Source: Lysinibacter sp. HNR (GTDB taxonomy: Bacteria > Actinomycetota > Actinomycetes > Actinomycetales > Microbacteriaceae). Taken from it: DNA of 64,000 nt. The notes beneath the pieces are model-generated. The model saw nothing but the letters and a program-made list of their open reading frames with translations. It did not search any database and was not told the DNA's origin. A program made the position numbers and the translations under genes. Within the stretch, counting starts at the first letter, position 1; every line of letters begins with the position of its first letter. Below are positions 54,396-63,911 of this stretch, piece by piece. The stretch spans positions 2,604,001 through 2,668,000 of the forward strand of contig NZ_CP121684.1 in the NCBI RefSeq assembly GCF_029760935.1. The letters are read 5' to 3'.

Positions 54396-55100
54396 ATGTC
54401 TCAACCGACCCCAAGGTTATCTCGCAGGCTGCTCGCGTGGTTGCTTCCACTCACAGTTACAGTGATCGTGGCGACCCTCACCGCGCTCGCCTGGCCGGCA
54501 AGAACTCTTGATCCTGATGACCCTCTTGGGCCGACTAGCTTCTCAGAGCCGCTTGACTTCCTAATACGTGATCTCAATAACCCCCTCGCCCTGGGTTCGG
54601 TGGATGCCCCGGTCAGAATATTCGTTCACTCCGATTATCAGTGTGACCTGTGTGCGGTATGGTCCCACACCACGCTACCCGAGATCGTAAACACGTATGT
54701 AAACAGTGGCAAAGTACGCCTCGTATGGCAAAGCAATGCCCTTGTGGGAAGCGATTCCGAGCGCGCCACACGTGCCGCGTACGCAGCTGGTCTCCAGGGC
54801 CGGTTTAGCGACTACCACGCCGGCCTTTTCCCCAACGGAAGCAAGCGCACAACTGATCAGCTCACCGACGACGCCCTTTTCGCTCTGGCTCGTGAAATCG
54901 GGCTGAACGAACCCCAGTTTCACAGCGACTTTTACTCGGTGAAAACAGCACAGGCTTTGCTCCAAAACGTCAACGAAAGCAGGATGTTTGACATTACATC
55001 TATCCCCGCAATCATAATCAACGGGGAACACCTGGAACAAACGCTATCAACCGAAGAGACATTCTCTCTCATCGAAGATAACCTCAGGGTTCCACAATAG
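54396..55100 (+). CDS. DsbA-like membrane-anchored thiol protein
   Basis: 234 residues: one N-terminal helix (residues ~12-33), then a thioredoxin/DsbA fold with CDLC at 83-86 in VHSDYQCDLCAVW, and a cis-Pro region TSIPAIIING. The protein should fold or oxidise exported proteins outside the membrane. The gene ends before the insertion-sequence remnants. Confidence 0.87.
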   Translation: MSQPTPRLSRRLLAWLLPLTVTVIVATLTALAWPARTLDPDDPLGPTSFSEPLDFLIRDLNNPLALGSVDAPVRIFVHSDYQCDLCAVWSHTTLPEIVNTYVNSGKVRLVWQSNALVGSDSERATRAAYAAGLQGRFSDYHAGLFPNGSKRTTDQLTDDALFALAREIGLNEPQFHSDFYSVKTAQALLQNVNESRMFDITSIPAIIINGEHLEQTLSTEETFSLIEDNLRVPQ

Positions 55101-55277
55101 GTTGTGTGCGGTAGCGGTGTGACAGAGCGATCCTTCAATCGTTCAGTCGAGGTCAAGTCCCGCGCGGTGAGGCAACGCGTTGACGGCTGTGCACCCCAAC
55201 CTGGAAAAGGCTGAACACACCTCGCCAGCAAGTCCGGAAATGGTCTCCAGGATGGAGCCTAGACAGATTTCTGAGCG

Positions 55278-55951
55278 GTGAAGATCGAATGCCCAGATGA
55301 TAATTCTGGGCATATTAGTTATGAGGCGATTTACCGAGCTCTCTTGTATTCAGGGCATGTTACTGCTGACGGACGTTCTCCGAGCGCCCTGCCCCGGCTG
55401 CTGATCTTACTGTTCCAGGGCACTAGGAGGGGACCTCATCGTTGGTACGAACCGCTCAGTAATCGGGACACTCGTTGAGCGGAGTGGTCGTTCGACACTG
55501 TTAGCACACCTGCCCAGGCTTGAAGAGCACGGAATACAACCCGTGGTGAAGAACGGGCCATCACTTAGTGGGTACGGTAATGAAACAATAGTCAAAGCAC
55601 TTACGGTATCGACGAATGGGCTACCGCAACAGTTACATAAAAGCTCACCCGGGGTTAAGGGAAAGAAATCGCTGATCATGCAAGGTTTGCACTTGACACG
55701 GGAGGAAAGTGTTTTTCGCTGACTCTCACTCGCTTTGCCAGCGGCCCACGGCCGAGAACACGGACGGGCTGCTGCGGCAGCGCCTCCCGAAGGGGGTACT
55801 GATTCATCTTGATGAGGCGTGGACGAGCTTACAGCGGTTGCGTATACGTTGAACAATCCGCCGAGGAAAGACCTCGGCTGGAAAACTCCAGCCGAGGTCT
55901 TTGCTGAGCAGCTAGAATTAATTGAAGAAGACAGTATTGCGACGACTGATT
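55278..55951 (+). pseudogene. degraded IS30-family transposase
   Basis: In several broken frames the plus strand encodes IS30-type pieces: ISYEAIYRALLY, then EGDLIVGTNRSVIGTLVERS (the preceding Trp has become a stop), and the C-terminal NNPPRKDLGWKTPAEVFAEQL with SIATTD and a stop. At least three stops or frameshifts interrupt it, so it is inactive. Terminal inverted repeats were not found. Confidence 0.75.
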
Positions 55952-56158
55952 GAATCTACCACCGGGCCATATAAGACAGAACCCATCCAGCGAAAAGGTC
56001 CCGGGAAAATAGTCGAACAAGTTGAACTCGCCACCCTTGAGCACGTGTGTGGGTGGAATAACGAGCATCTTCACGGAGAGCTAAGCCTGCGCACCCAGTC
56101 GAGGTCGAATAAGCACACTACACTCAAACTTGAAACATTCCAGATGCCGGCCAGGTAA
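55952..56158 (+). pseudogene. IS3-family transposase OrfB C-terminal remnant
   Basis: Directly behind the IS30 remnant, the plus strand encodes GPYKTEPIQRKGPGKIVEQV, ATLEHVCGWNNEHLHGELSL and a plausible natural end. These match the last ~70 residues of IS3-type OrfB, which carries YKTE, W.D.W..W and RLHG-like motifs. The rest of the element is missing. Confidence 0.7.
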
Positions 56159-56349
56159 CCGGAGCCTAAGCCAGTCCAAACCAGAATGGTTCAGCTCACG
56201 GCCTACCTCATTCTTGATAGAGCTGCTACCAAGATTCCAACAGACCGACTCCATTAAAGCTATGCCACATCAGAGCTTCCAAGATACCCAGAGCGCTTTA
56301 TCCTAGCCGTGCAGTGGCTCCAGTGCTTTGCCCTGTTAAAGCTCAAAAA

Positions 56350-56437
56350 GTGTGGCGACCGTTATTCAAACGATCGCCACACCTCACGGGCTACTAAGAG
56401 CCATTTACAAAGAGGGTTTCATAAAGAAACCCTCTTT
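56350..56437. terminator. two hairpins downstream of the RCC1-repeat surface gene
   Basis: A 9-bp stem with an inner extension (56350-56358 with 56374-56382) and a perfect 12-bp stem (56409-56420 with 56426-56437) directly behind the minus-strand stop at 56440. The T residues of the second lie inside the stem. Together they should end transcription from the minus strand. The segment 56159-56349 holds nothing recognisable. Confidence 0.7.
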
Positions 56438-56709
56438 ACCTATGAAGATTTTGATGCCCGCCCGCGAAGACGCAAGACTACACCAACACCTAACAGAGCC
56501 AGTACCGCCCCAACCAGCAAGAACGGATCGTGCGCTCCGGTCTTACTTAGTGTGGCAGGAGAACCCTTAGCGTTAGCTTCCGCTGCTTTCTGAGCATCAG
56601 AGGGAACTGTCACAGCCCCACCCTTCTGCTCAGCAGCTTTAGGCGTCTCCGTATTGGAACCAGCAACGTTAGGCTCTTCCTTCTCAGGCTTCTCCTCAGG
56701 CTCAGGCTT

Positions 56710-57420
56710 AGGCTCCTCAGCATTCTGAGCCTCCGCAACCACCTTCAACGCAGCAGCATCATCCTTTAGAAGATCCTGAACCTTACCCAGAAGAGCAGCT
56801 TTCTCTTCCCCTTCCAGCTTTCCAACAGTCTCAGCAAGAACCTTCTTCACCTCATCAAGCTTCTGACGCTCAGTTTCCTGACCGGCAAGAATACCCTTGA
56901 TCTGCGCAGCAATCTTGTCCTCAGGCTTCTCCTCAGGCTCAGGCTTAGGCTCCTCAGCATTCTGAGCCTCCGCAACCACCTTCAACGCAGCAGCATCATC
57001 CTTTAGAAGATCCTGAACCTTACCCAGAAGAGCAGCTTTCTCTTCCCCTTCCAGCTTTCCAACAGTCTCAGCAAGAACCTTCTTCACCTCATCAAGCTTC
57101 TGACGCTCAGTTTCCTGACCGGCAAGAATACCCTTGATCTGCGCAGCAATCTTGTCCTCAGGCTTCTCCTCAGGCTCAGGCTTAGGCTCCTCAGCATTCT
57201 GAGCCTCCGCAACCACCTTCAACGCAGCAGCATCATCCTTTAGAAGATCCTGAACCTTACCCAGAAGAGCAGCTTTCTCTTCCCCTTCCAGCTTTCCAAC
57301 AGTCTCAGCAAGAACCTTCTTCACCTCATCAAGCTTCTGACGCTCAGTTTCCTGACCGGCAAGAATACCCTTGATCTGCGCAGCAATCTTGTCCTCAGGC
57401 TTCTCCTCAGGCTCAGGCTT
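56710..57420 (-). repeat. three tandem 237-bp repeats
   Basis: Three apparently identical 237-bp units (79 residues each), with offsets of exactly 237 bp. They encode Lys/Glu/Ala-rich helical sequence (for example GQETERQKLDEVKKVLAE) that should act as a stalk. Confidence 0.93.
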
Positions 57421-58529
57421 ATCTGCGGCCTGAACAGTGATTGTGTATTGACGAGTTGTCTCTCCCAGCTCATTTTTTGCAACTAGAGCAAAAGTATATT
57501 CTCCTGGAGATACAGTTTTTTCCACATTGCCCTCAATGAGTAAGGTATCGGGATTCAAAGTCAAACCCTTAGGAAGCAATCCTCCCGTACCCGTGTCCGT
57601 CTTGACCCCTACCCTAGGTGCAGGAAAGCCCCCAGCTATAACTTTGAGCGAAACCAGCTCACCAACCTTTACTGTTGCGCCTGAAATCTCACCCAGAGTC
57701 GGAGTACCACTAAACTTGGCGGTAATAGGGTAACCTTCTGCCTTGATCGCTTTAATGTAACCGACATGCGCCTCAATCGTATACTCACCAGGTTTTTTAC
57801 CAATAATCCTTGTCTTTGCAACACCAGAAGAATCCGTGACGACACGCTCCGATGTCAAGCTGGCACCCAGATCATCATTATTCGCAATAGAGAAATTAAC
57901 CACAGCCTTTTCTATAGGCTTATCTGTCGCCAGATCCTTCAGCACAACCGTTGCTTCATGAGAATAATCGCTGCCCGTCGAAACAAGGCCCCTAGTCACC
58001 TGCAGTGTAGGAGCCATCTTGGTGTGGGTCTCCACGTAGGGTGCATAGTATGAAGTACCCATTCTTGTAACCGTACCTTCACCCTTCACCTCTTTGGGGA
58101 CAGTTGTTTGCCCGTCATAGTTCGATCCCCACGCGTAGACCTTTCCCTCAGTGGTCAAAGCCATTGAGTGCCACGCAGCGGCAGCAATCGCGACAACAGT
58201 CTTGCCCGTTAAGTCCCCAGGAACCTTCGCTTGACCATTATCGTTATACCCCCAAGCTTCAATTTTGCCCTCTGAATTCAGAGCCAGGGAGTGATGATAA
58301 CCGGAAGCTATCGCCGTATACACGCCTTGTGATAGTGTATCGGGAACAGGAATCATATTCTTAGGGTCATTTTCGATTTTGTTGGATTTTCCCCAGTTGA
58401 CCACTTTTCCATCGTTAGTCAATGCCACACCATGGTCTGTACCGCCGGTTAATGCCGCAATATTTCCCGCATTATTCTTCAACTCCGGCGGAGCATCTAA
58501 CTGCCCACCGGTATTACTCCCCCAGGAAA

Positions 58530-58720
58530 AGAACTGATTGTCCTCAGTAACCACCATTGAATATTCTTCGCCGGTGCTAATAATTCTGGCCTTAGCTCCC
58601 GTATCCCCTTTCAACGCATTAGGAAAATTAGTCTGCTGCTTGTAATCGTCTGCTCCCCACGAGTAAACTCTTCCATCTTCAGCCTTCGCAAGTAAGTGAC
58701 TGTGCCCAGAGACTAGACCC
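58530..58720. repeat. left copy of long direct duplication flanking the IS
   Basis: 191 bp identical to 60369-60559. The duplicated sequence belongs to the RCC1 surface gene. The last two bases (CC) could belong to the inverted repeat of the element, giving 189-191 bp. Interpreted as a target-site duplication. Confidence 0.93.
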
Positions 58721-60368
58721 TGAGTTGACCGTTTTTTGGTGGTCTTGCCTATTTTGGCTCGGGGAATGGCTTGTTTACGCGAGAGTAGCAGCACGGTCGG
58801 GGCACTAAGGGGGGTGTCTGTACCCTGGTTTCATGGGTGAATACGTACGCCGTGTGAAAACCGGGTCAGGTGCGACCGCGGTGCAGATCGTGTCGAAAAC
58901 GCGCGGGGTGCGCAGCATTATTGAACATATCGGTTCCGCGCACACTGATCTGGAACTCGAGTTCATGGTCCAGACCGCGAAAACTCGCATCAGGGAACGC
59001 GCTCAGGCTACCGGTCAGACAGAACTCCAGATCGATACCCCAGCCGATCCTGCCGGGCCGCGTATCACGATGCAGCACTCTTACTCGCGTGTGCTCTACG
59101 ACACTCTCGTCAGCGTTTACGACCGGCTTGGTTTCACTGATGCTGTGAACGATCGGGTATTTCGTGACCTCGTGATCGCGCGTATCATCGAGCCCTCTTC
59201 CAAACTCGATACGATCCGTATCCTTGATAATCTCGGACTCAAAGCGCCCTCGTATAGTGGCATTCACCGGTCATTGAACCAGGCCGCGAAGGGCAACTAT
59301 CGTGATAAGTTCTCTGCTGCCTGCGTCGCGTTCCGGGGGACTGAGCACCTCACGTTGGTGCTCTACGACGTCACCACACTGTTCTTCTACGTCGAGCAAG
59401 AGGATGAGTATCGCAAGCCTGGTCTCTCCAAAGAACGCAGGCTCGAACCCCAGATCGTGCTGGGGCTTCTCGTTGACGAACACGGGTTCCCGCTGCAGTT
59501 ACATTCGTTCGAGGGGAACACAGCTGAAACGCTCACTCTCGTGCCCGTGCTCGACAGGTTTCGGGCGCAGCATCCCGAGGTGACGGTGAGTGTTGTGTGT
59601 GACGCAGGTATGCTCTCCGCAGCGAATCTTCTCGCGTTAGAGACGGCTGGTTACTCGTTCATTGTGGGGTCCCGGATCGCGAAGACTCCACCTGAGGTTA
59701 CCGAGTATCAACACGATGGTTCTGAACTCTGTGACGGGCAGGTATTTGAGTGTCGACAGTGGTTTGGTCAAGGTGAAAGGCGGCGTGAACGGCGGGTGGT
59801 GTATCAGTACCGTGAGAAACGTGCCCGTCTGGATCTGCGTAATATCGAGAAACAACTCGAGAAAGCGAAAAAGGTCGTTGCCGGGACCACGCCTGTGAAA
59901 AAGAGTCGGTTCGTGAAGATCAGTGGCGCAGCCAAGAGCATTGATCAGGTTTTGGTGGAATCGGCTAGGCAGCGGGCGGGGATCAAGGGGTATGTCACGA
60001 ATCTACCTGTCTTAACGGTGAGCGCGCTGAGGGTGATTGATGCATACCATCAGCTCTTCAATGTTGAGGCGTCATTTCGGATGGCGAAGACTGACCTCAA
60101 AGCCAGGCCGATCTATCACCGGCATCGGGAGAAGATCGAGGCGCATCTCACGGTTGTGTTCTGCGCGATCGCGGTCTCACGGCATATTCAAGAAGCAACC
60201 GGGGTATCGGTGAAGAAGTTCGTGCAGCAACTTGCCCGGGTACAAGACGGGGTGATCAGGATCGAGGGTGTGGAGCATATTGTTCCAGCCGCGATACCGG
60301 CAGAAGTACGTGAGCTATTGACCCGGCTCGGTGACTCGGGCGCGGGGCACTAAACCGGTCAACTCAGG
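58719..60368 (+). mobile_element. IS1634-like insertion sequence
   Basis: A ~1,650-bp element inside the RCC1 gene. Its ends are perfect 13-bp inverted repeats (CCTGAGTTGACCG at 58719-58731 and complement at 60356-60368). It carries one transposase gene and is flanked by 189-191 bp duplications of the target. IS1634 and IS1549 are known to make unusually long, variable target duplications, which supports this family. Confidence 0.9.
58833..60353 (+). CDS. IS1634-family transposase
   Basis: 506 residues, uninterrupted. The DDE catalytic core is visible as LVLYDVTTLFF, VVCDAGMLSAANL and the HREKIEAHLTVVF region. The length is near that of the family. It is probably functional as judged by intactness. 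GC content is higher than in the surface gene it interrupts. Confidence 0.92.
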   Translation: MGEYVRRVKTGSGATAVQIVSKTRGVRSIIEHIGSAHTDLELEFMVQTAKTRIRERAQATGQTELQIDTPADPAGPRITMQHSYSRVLYDTLVSVYDRLGFTDAVNDRVFRDLVIARIIEPSSKLDTIRILDNLGLKAPSYSGIHRSLNQAAKGNYRDKFSAACVAFRGTEHLTLVLYDVTTLFFYVEQEDEYRKPGLSKERRLEPQIVLGLLVDEHGFPLQLHSFEGNTAETLTLVPVLDRFRAQHPEVTVSVVCDAGMLSAANLLALETAGYSFIVGSRIAKTPPEVTEYQHDGSELCDGQVFECRQWFGQGERRRERRVVYQYREKRARLDLRNIEKQLEKAKKVVAGTTPVKKSRFVKISGAAKSIDQVLVESARQRAGIKGYVTNLPVLTVSALRVIDAYHQLFNVEASFRMAKTDLKARPIYHRHREKIEAHLTVVFCAIAVSRHIQEATGVSVKKFVQQLARVQDGVIRIEGVEHIVPAAIPAEVRELLTRLGDSGAGH

Positions 60369-60924
60369 AGAACTGATTGTCCTCAGTAACCACCATTGAA
60401 TATTCTTCGCCGGTGCTAATAATTCTGGCCTTAGCTCCCGTATCCCCTTTCAACGCATTAGGAAAATTAGTCTGCTGCTTGTAATCGTCTGCTCCCCACG
60501 AGTAAACTCTTCCATCTTCAGCCTTCGCAAGTAAGTGACTGTGCCCAGAGACTAGACCCACAGCTTTTTTCCCGTTCGCCAAGTCCTCGGGGAGCTTCTT
60601 CACCCCATGGCGATTATCTCCCCATACAAGCACATCGCCATCAACAGTTAAAGCAGCTCCATGACGATAACCTCCCGTTAGGATCTTTGTCGCCTTAACT
60701 TTCAAATCATCGGGAAGTTCCCTCTGACCATCTCCGGCAGAACCCCAAGATACAATTTTATGTCCAGGCATAAGCTCCGTGGCAGGTGCGGCATATGCAG
60801 CAGAACCGCCAACCATCGCCGATCCCAATCCGAAAGCGCCCACAAGAAGTCCCCCCAGAACCTTCCTGCTCAGGCCAGAGCCCTTAGGTCCTTCAGAGGT
60901 ATCTTTTATTTGTTCTAAAGTCAT
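60364..60924 (-). pseudogene. RCC1-repeat surface protein, N-terminal part (split by insertion)
   Basis: From the ATG at 60924 (GAGG upstream; the TTG at 60942 is less likely): signal peptide (VLGGLLVGAFGLGSAMVGGSA ending at AYAA), then RCC1-like blades KIVSWGSAGDG, VLVWGDNRHG, VYSWGADDYK. Translation now stops at 186 residues, three codons into the element. Before the insertion the frame ran on into 58529 and downward. It is preceded by an AT-rich promoter region. Confidence 0.85.
60369..60559. repeat. right copy of long direct duplication flanking the IS
   Basis: 191 bp identical to 58530-58720; the preceding two bases of the element are GG. Recombination between the two copies would excise the element and restore the gene exactly. 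Confidence 0.93.
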
Positions 60925-61504
60925 TATTCGAAATAACCTCAATTCATAATCTTAAATAGCAAGCAACCATAAGGTAAATGATTACGATTATCATCATAAC
61001 TTTTACAAACTTATATTTAGCTGAGAATTAGCAATTAAAAGATATGGGCTAAAAATAATGAACTGAAGTAAACTATTGAGTTTTTACAGCAATACCTAAT
61101 TGCGCATCATTGCGCTACGGCCAGTTAATCCACGTGAGAGAACAACAAGACAAGCGCTCGATACCCAGAAATCCAGGGGGTCAAATCCATAAACGCAGCC
61201 CAGAAAAACAAATAACCACAAACCAAGGCACTCAATGAGTAAACGCGTGTGACCAAACCGCCTCTACGACGCGTAGCCTTCGCATCTACAGCATGCATAA
61301 GAATAACATTGCCTATTCTGCAAATATCCTGATATATAAACTAGCCATAGATAAATCACAGGTTTTAACCGCTTATACTTCTGATGGCATTTACAATAAT
61401 TTATCACCCAGGGCAGAAAAGATACTCCTGACAAAAGACGAAGCAGCGATAACTTACCCTGATCAGTCAGCAAAACAGGGGCTCCCGCGGAAACAGCTAT
61501 ACAC
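60925..61504. other. AT-rich intergenic region
   Basis: 580 bp, AT-rich near 60940-61080 where the surface-gene promoter should be on the minus strand. The rest has no convincing gene, RNA or repeat; the short open frames are not supported by a ribosome-binding site. Confidence 0.45.
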
Positions 61505-62488
61505 TTAATCCACAACAGTAAAACGCACTAGGTTTCCCCACGGGTCTGCAACCACCACATCAGAACTTATCGATGTGTAGCCGAGGCCATCCCGACCAAG
61601 CCGTTTGATAAGCGCCGTGATCTCATCTGCGCTCTCCACCGTAACCGTGAGCGACCCTAGACCCAGAGCTGTTGTTCGCTCTAGAGCATTATTGCTGCTC
61701 CAGGTGTTAGTCGCGAGGTGGTGATGATATCCGCCCGCAGAATAAAATACTGCTCCGTCAATCTGGCTCGTGATATCAAATCCCAGAGAATCAGTATAAA
61801 AAGACTTAGCATCCTCCAGGTTTCCCACCTTGAGGTGGACGTGTCCCATAACGGCGTCCCTGGCCTCCTTATCCCCGAGATGCTGGGCAATAAATTGGGA
61901 TGGATCAAGCACAACCGTGGTCATATCCACGCTTCCTCCATTCCACCTCCACTGATCACGCGGACGATCCACGTAGAGTTCCAAACCGTTATTGTCAGGG
62001 TCTCCGAAATAAAAAGCCTGGCTCACGCTGTGGTCAGCAGAACCCTGAAAAGACTCGGGAGCACTCTCTGCCAATCGCACCAGCGTAGTTGCCAAAGAAG
62101 CTTCATCAGGATAGAGAATGGCGGAGTGGTAGAGTCCGGGCTCAGAAGCGGTTGGGGCAGGTGAATCCAGATCTTCAACCAGGCTGATGAGCTCATTTCC
62201 GCCCAGCCCAAGCACGGTAGAATTCTCCGTCGACTCCATGACCTCAAGGCCAACCTTATTACCGTAATAGTCGCTGAGCCCCTCTACGTCACCCGTGACG
62301 ATCTCAACAACACCCATCTGAGTCTTATCTCCCAAGACCCCCGAAGCCGAGGCGGGCTGCCCACTGGAAGATATCCACAACCAACCGCCGCCACCCATTA
62401 GGGCAAGAACCGTTACGGCAGTGATTCCCCAAAAAACCTTTCGTAGGCTGCGAGGATTGGGGGCTGAATTATTTTTCGAGGGGGTCAT
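61505..62488 (-). CDS. membrane-anchored VOC-fold (glyoxalase/dioxygenase-like) protein
   Basis: 327 residues. One N-terminal helix (residues ~17-37) leads to two VOC modules, each with the split beta-alpha-beta pattern: module one VEIVTGDVEGLSDYYGNKVGL to FYFGDPDNNGLELYV, module two MGHVHLKVGNLEDAKSFYTDSLGF to DPWGNLVRFTV. His in GLYHSAIL and GHVHL with Glu in GLELYV are the expected metal ligand positions, so it resembles catechol-2,3-dioxygenase or CatE-like proteins, here exported and anchored. Exact reaction unknown. AGAAGG lies directly before the ATG with no spacing, so a leaderless transcript from the TATATAG just upstream is possible. Confidence 0.8.
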   Translation of the reverse strand: MTPSKNNSAPNPRSLRKVFWGITAVTVLALMGGGGWLWISSSGQPASASGVLGDKTQMGVVEIVTGDVEGLSDYYGNKVGLEVMESTENSTVLGLGGNELISLVEDLDSPAPTASEPGLYHSAILYPDEASLATTLVRLAESAPESFQGSADHSVSQAFYFGDPDNNGLELYVDRPRDQWRWNGGSVDMTTVVLDPSQFIAQHLGDKEARDAVMGHVHLKVGNLEDAKSFYTDSLGFDITSQIDGAVFYSAGGYHHHLATNTWSSNNALERTTALGLGSLTVTVESADEITALIKRLGRDGLGYTSISSDVVVADPWGNLVRFTVVD

Positions 62489-62622
62489 CCTTCTATATAA
62501 CCACCTCTATACCCCCTTCATTCCTGTGAAAGCCCACCACAAAGAAGATTGTTCCTACCACCCCACTAGAGTGTTACTGGCTCAACAGTAGTGTAAAGCT
62601 TTCTAGAAAGATCCTATAGATG

Positions 62623-62890
62623 TCAAGTCGTTCCGAGGTCGGTTCTCAGATCGTGGAAAACTTCGCGTTTGATAAAGAGCTTAAGGCATCTGAACACATC
62701 TTTCTTAGAGAGACCCTCACTGAGCCTGCGCTGCATATAGTCAATGGTTCGGGCGTCGTATCGGCACCTGACTGCAGCCATCATATGGAACACACGATTG
62801 ACTTTCCGGTTACAACCCCGGTGGAGTCTACGATGGCTCTTACTAGAGGACACGGATACAGGTGCGGTTCTAAACGCAGCCTCGCTATGG
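62623..62890 (-). pseudogene. IS110-family transposase C-terminal remnant
   Basis: The minus strand encodes RRLHRGCNRKVNRVFHMMAA, then CRYDARTIDYMQRRLSEGLS, KKDVFRCLKLFIKREVFHDL and a natural end. This is the C-terminal region of IS110-type transposases. Sequence upstream is out of frame or unrelated, so only ~90 codons remain. From 62891 to 63180 I see no recognisable gene; some plus-strand codons near 63070 faintly recall another IS3-type end but not enough to call. Confidence 0.65.
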
Positions 62891-63180
62891 ACCCGATCCG
62901 TCGCATCCAATTTAATGTGCAGGAGATCTCTCACTGTACGAGTCCTCCACAAGGTAAGCGGTGACACTCACGAGCAGAAGTACTCACCATCTGACTCCTG
63001 CGAGTCGTGATAACGGAACAGGCTGAGTCTGCGATTTTCCCGTATACGACACCGTAGGTGAGGCCCTGAATGAGTTTATCGAATGCTATACGATCTGGTA
63101 TTCGTGAACGGTAGCACCCAGAGGAAGTCGATTCGTGGTTGGCAGAAGGGCCATTGCAAATTGATGCCAAGCACAAGACA

Positions 63181-63222
63181 GCGCGGTGCCTCTCTTCGTT
63201 TGGAAAAAGACACCGCGCTTTT
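63181..63222. terminator. hairpin terminator
   Basis: An 8-bp GC-rich perfect stem (63181-63188 with 63211-63218) with a mostly paired inner part, followed on the plus strand by TTTT. It lies 53 bp beyond the orphan LAQTG fragment. Confidence 0.6.
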
Positions 63223-63274
63223 CAAGCTATTTATATAGCCTATGTTCTGCGGTTTACTCGCAAGCCCTATCTAG

Positions 63275-63478
63275 TTAGGATTCCTTTGTGTTGCGACGAA
63301 GGCGAAGAACTACGCCAAGACCAGCCAATGCTGACACAAGAACTCCTGCTAGCCATCCCATATCTTCTGCACCAGTTTGGGCCAGTGCATCCGAGTTTGC
63401 CTGAGGAGCAACACTGAACGCGGGAAAAGCTCCCGCACGGAAAGCAGAATAAACAACATCCCATACGTCCCATTGTCA
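63275..63478 (-). pseudogene. orphan LAQTG sorting-signal fragment of a lost surface protein
   Basis: The minus-strand frame ending at 63275 reads VVYSAFRAGAFPAFSVAP, then LAQTG, a hydrophobic helix (WLAGVLVSALAGLGVVLRL) and RRNTKES. This is a complete LAxTG sorting signal. A stop (TGA) lies in frame about 15 codons upstream of VVYS, and no start follows, so only the C-terminus of a former wall protein remains. Confidence 0.7.
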
Positions 63479-63554
63479 CTTCCAGGAAAAAATAGCTAAA
63501 ACTTAACCCTGTCACGAATTGACGAGAACCACCCGCAGGCGTATTGTGGGTATG

Positions 63555-63735
63555 CAGCACCTCGTTAGGCGAGGCTCCTGCACGAACACAGGCCACTGAT
63601 CTGACGACATCGAGAGATGCCCAAGGTTAGGACAGGTCTCCCCGGTTTAAGGGGTTACCCAAAGTGGCTTCCGCAAATTTTTACTGAGCGGATAAGTCGT
63701 GCAGTGCCAAAGCTCTTACGTGGAGGTGAAGGCTA
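63555..63735 (+). ncRNA. M-box (ykoK-type) magnesium riboswitch
   Basis: The plus strand carries the conserved elements of the M-box in order: CGTTAGGCGAGGCTCC at 63563-63578, ACAGGCCACTGATCTG, GATGCCCAAGG, ACAGGTC and CAGTGCCAAAGCTCT at 63702-63716. The closing helix can form between CACCTC (63559-63564) and GAGGTG (63722-63728). M-box RNAs sense Mg2+ and control magnesium transporters such as MgtE or MgtA. The target gene should lie downstream, beyond or near the window edge. Confidence 0.85.
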
Positions 63736-63827
63736 CCCACTCGGCCACGGGTGTGACCGGCCTTTTGCTGTGGAGGCACGCGCATTTGCCGTGCCCACAA
63801 AACCCGAGCCTGAGGAGGTGGACCCCC

Positions 63828-63911
63828 GTGGACGACCCGCATAGTCGTTCTAGCTACGCCGCCGCAACCCCGCAGGGGTTTCTCCCCACGGTGATTCTCT
63901 CGCGCCAGTAG
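63828..63911 (+). CDS. candidate 27-codon leader peptide behind the M-box
   Basis: A GTG start with GAGGAGGTG nine bases upstream opens 27 codons (VDDPHSRSSYAAATPQGFLP and a tail VILSRQ) and a TAG stop. It contains a short hairpin (AACCCC with GGGGTT near 63867-63881). It could be a regulatory leader peptide for the following gene, but could also be chance. No similar family recognised. Confidence 0.4.
   Translation: MDDPHSRSSYAAATPQGFLPTVILSRQ

Larger units (their letters stand above)
56440..58720 (-). pseudogene. RCC1-repeat wall-anchored surface protein, C-terminal part (split by insertion)
   Basis: This is the downstream part of a gene cut by an IS1634-like element. The frame open to 58794 begins inside the element with no signal peptide, so the product would not be exported. 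The region encodes RCC1-like repeats (VYSWGADD, FFSWGSNTGG, VYAWGSNYDG), an Ig-like domain (GKKPGEYTIEAHVG), a second Ig-like region, three tandem ~79-residue charged repeats likely to be coiled coil, and a LSKTG, helix and RGRASKSS sorting signal. Joining it to the part at 60364-60924 restores one frame of 881 residues. Confidence 0.85.

Noticed and set aside
61264-61515. 83-codon minus-strand open frame before the VOC gene
   Set aside because: Cys/Tyr-rich random-looking sequence without a ribosome-binding site; not enough to call a gene.
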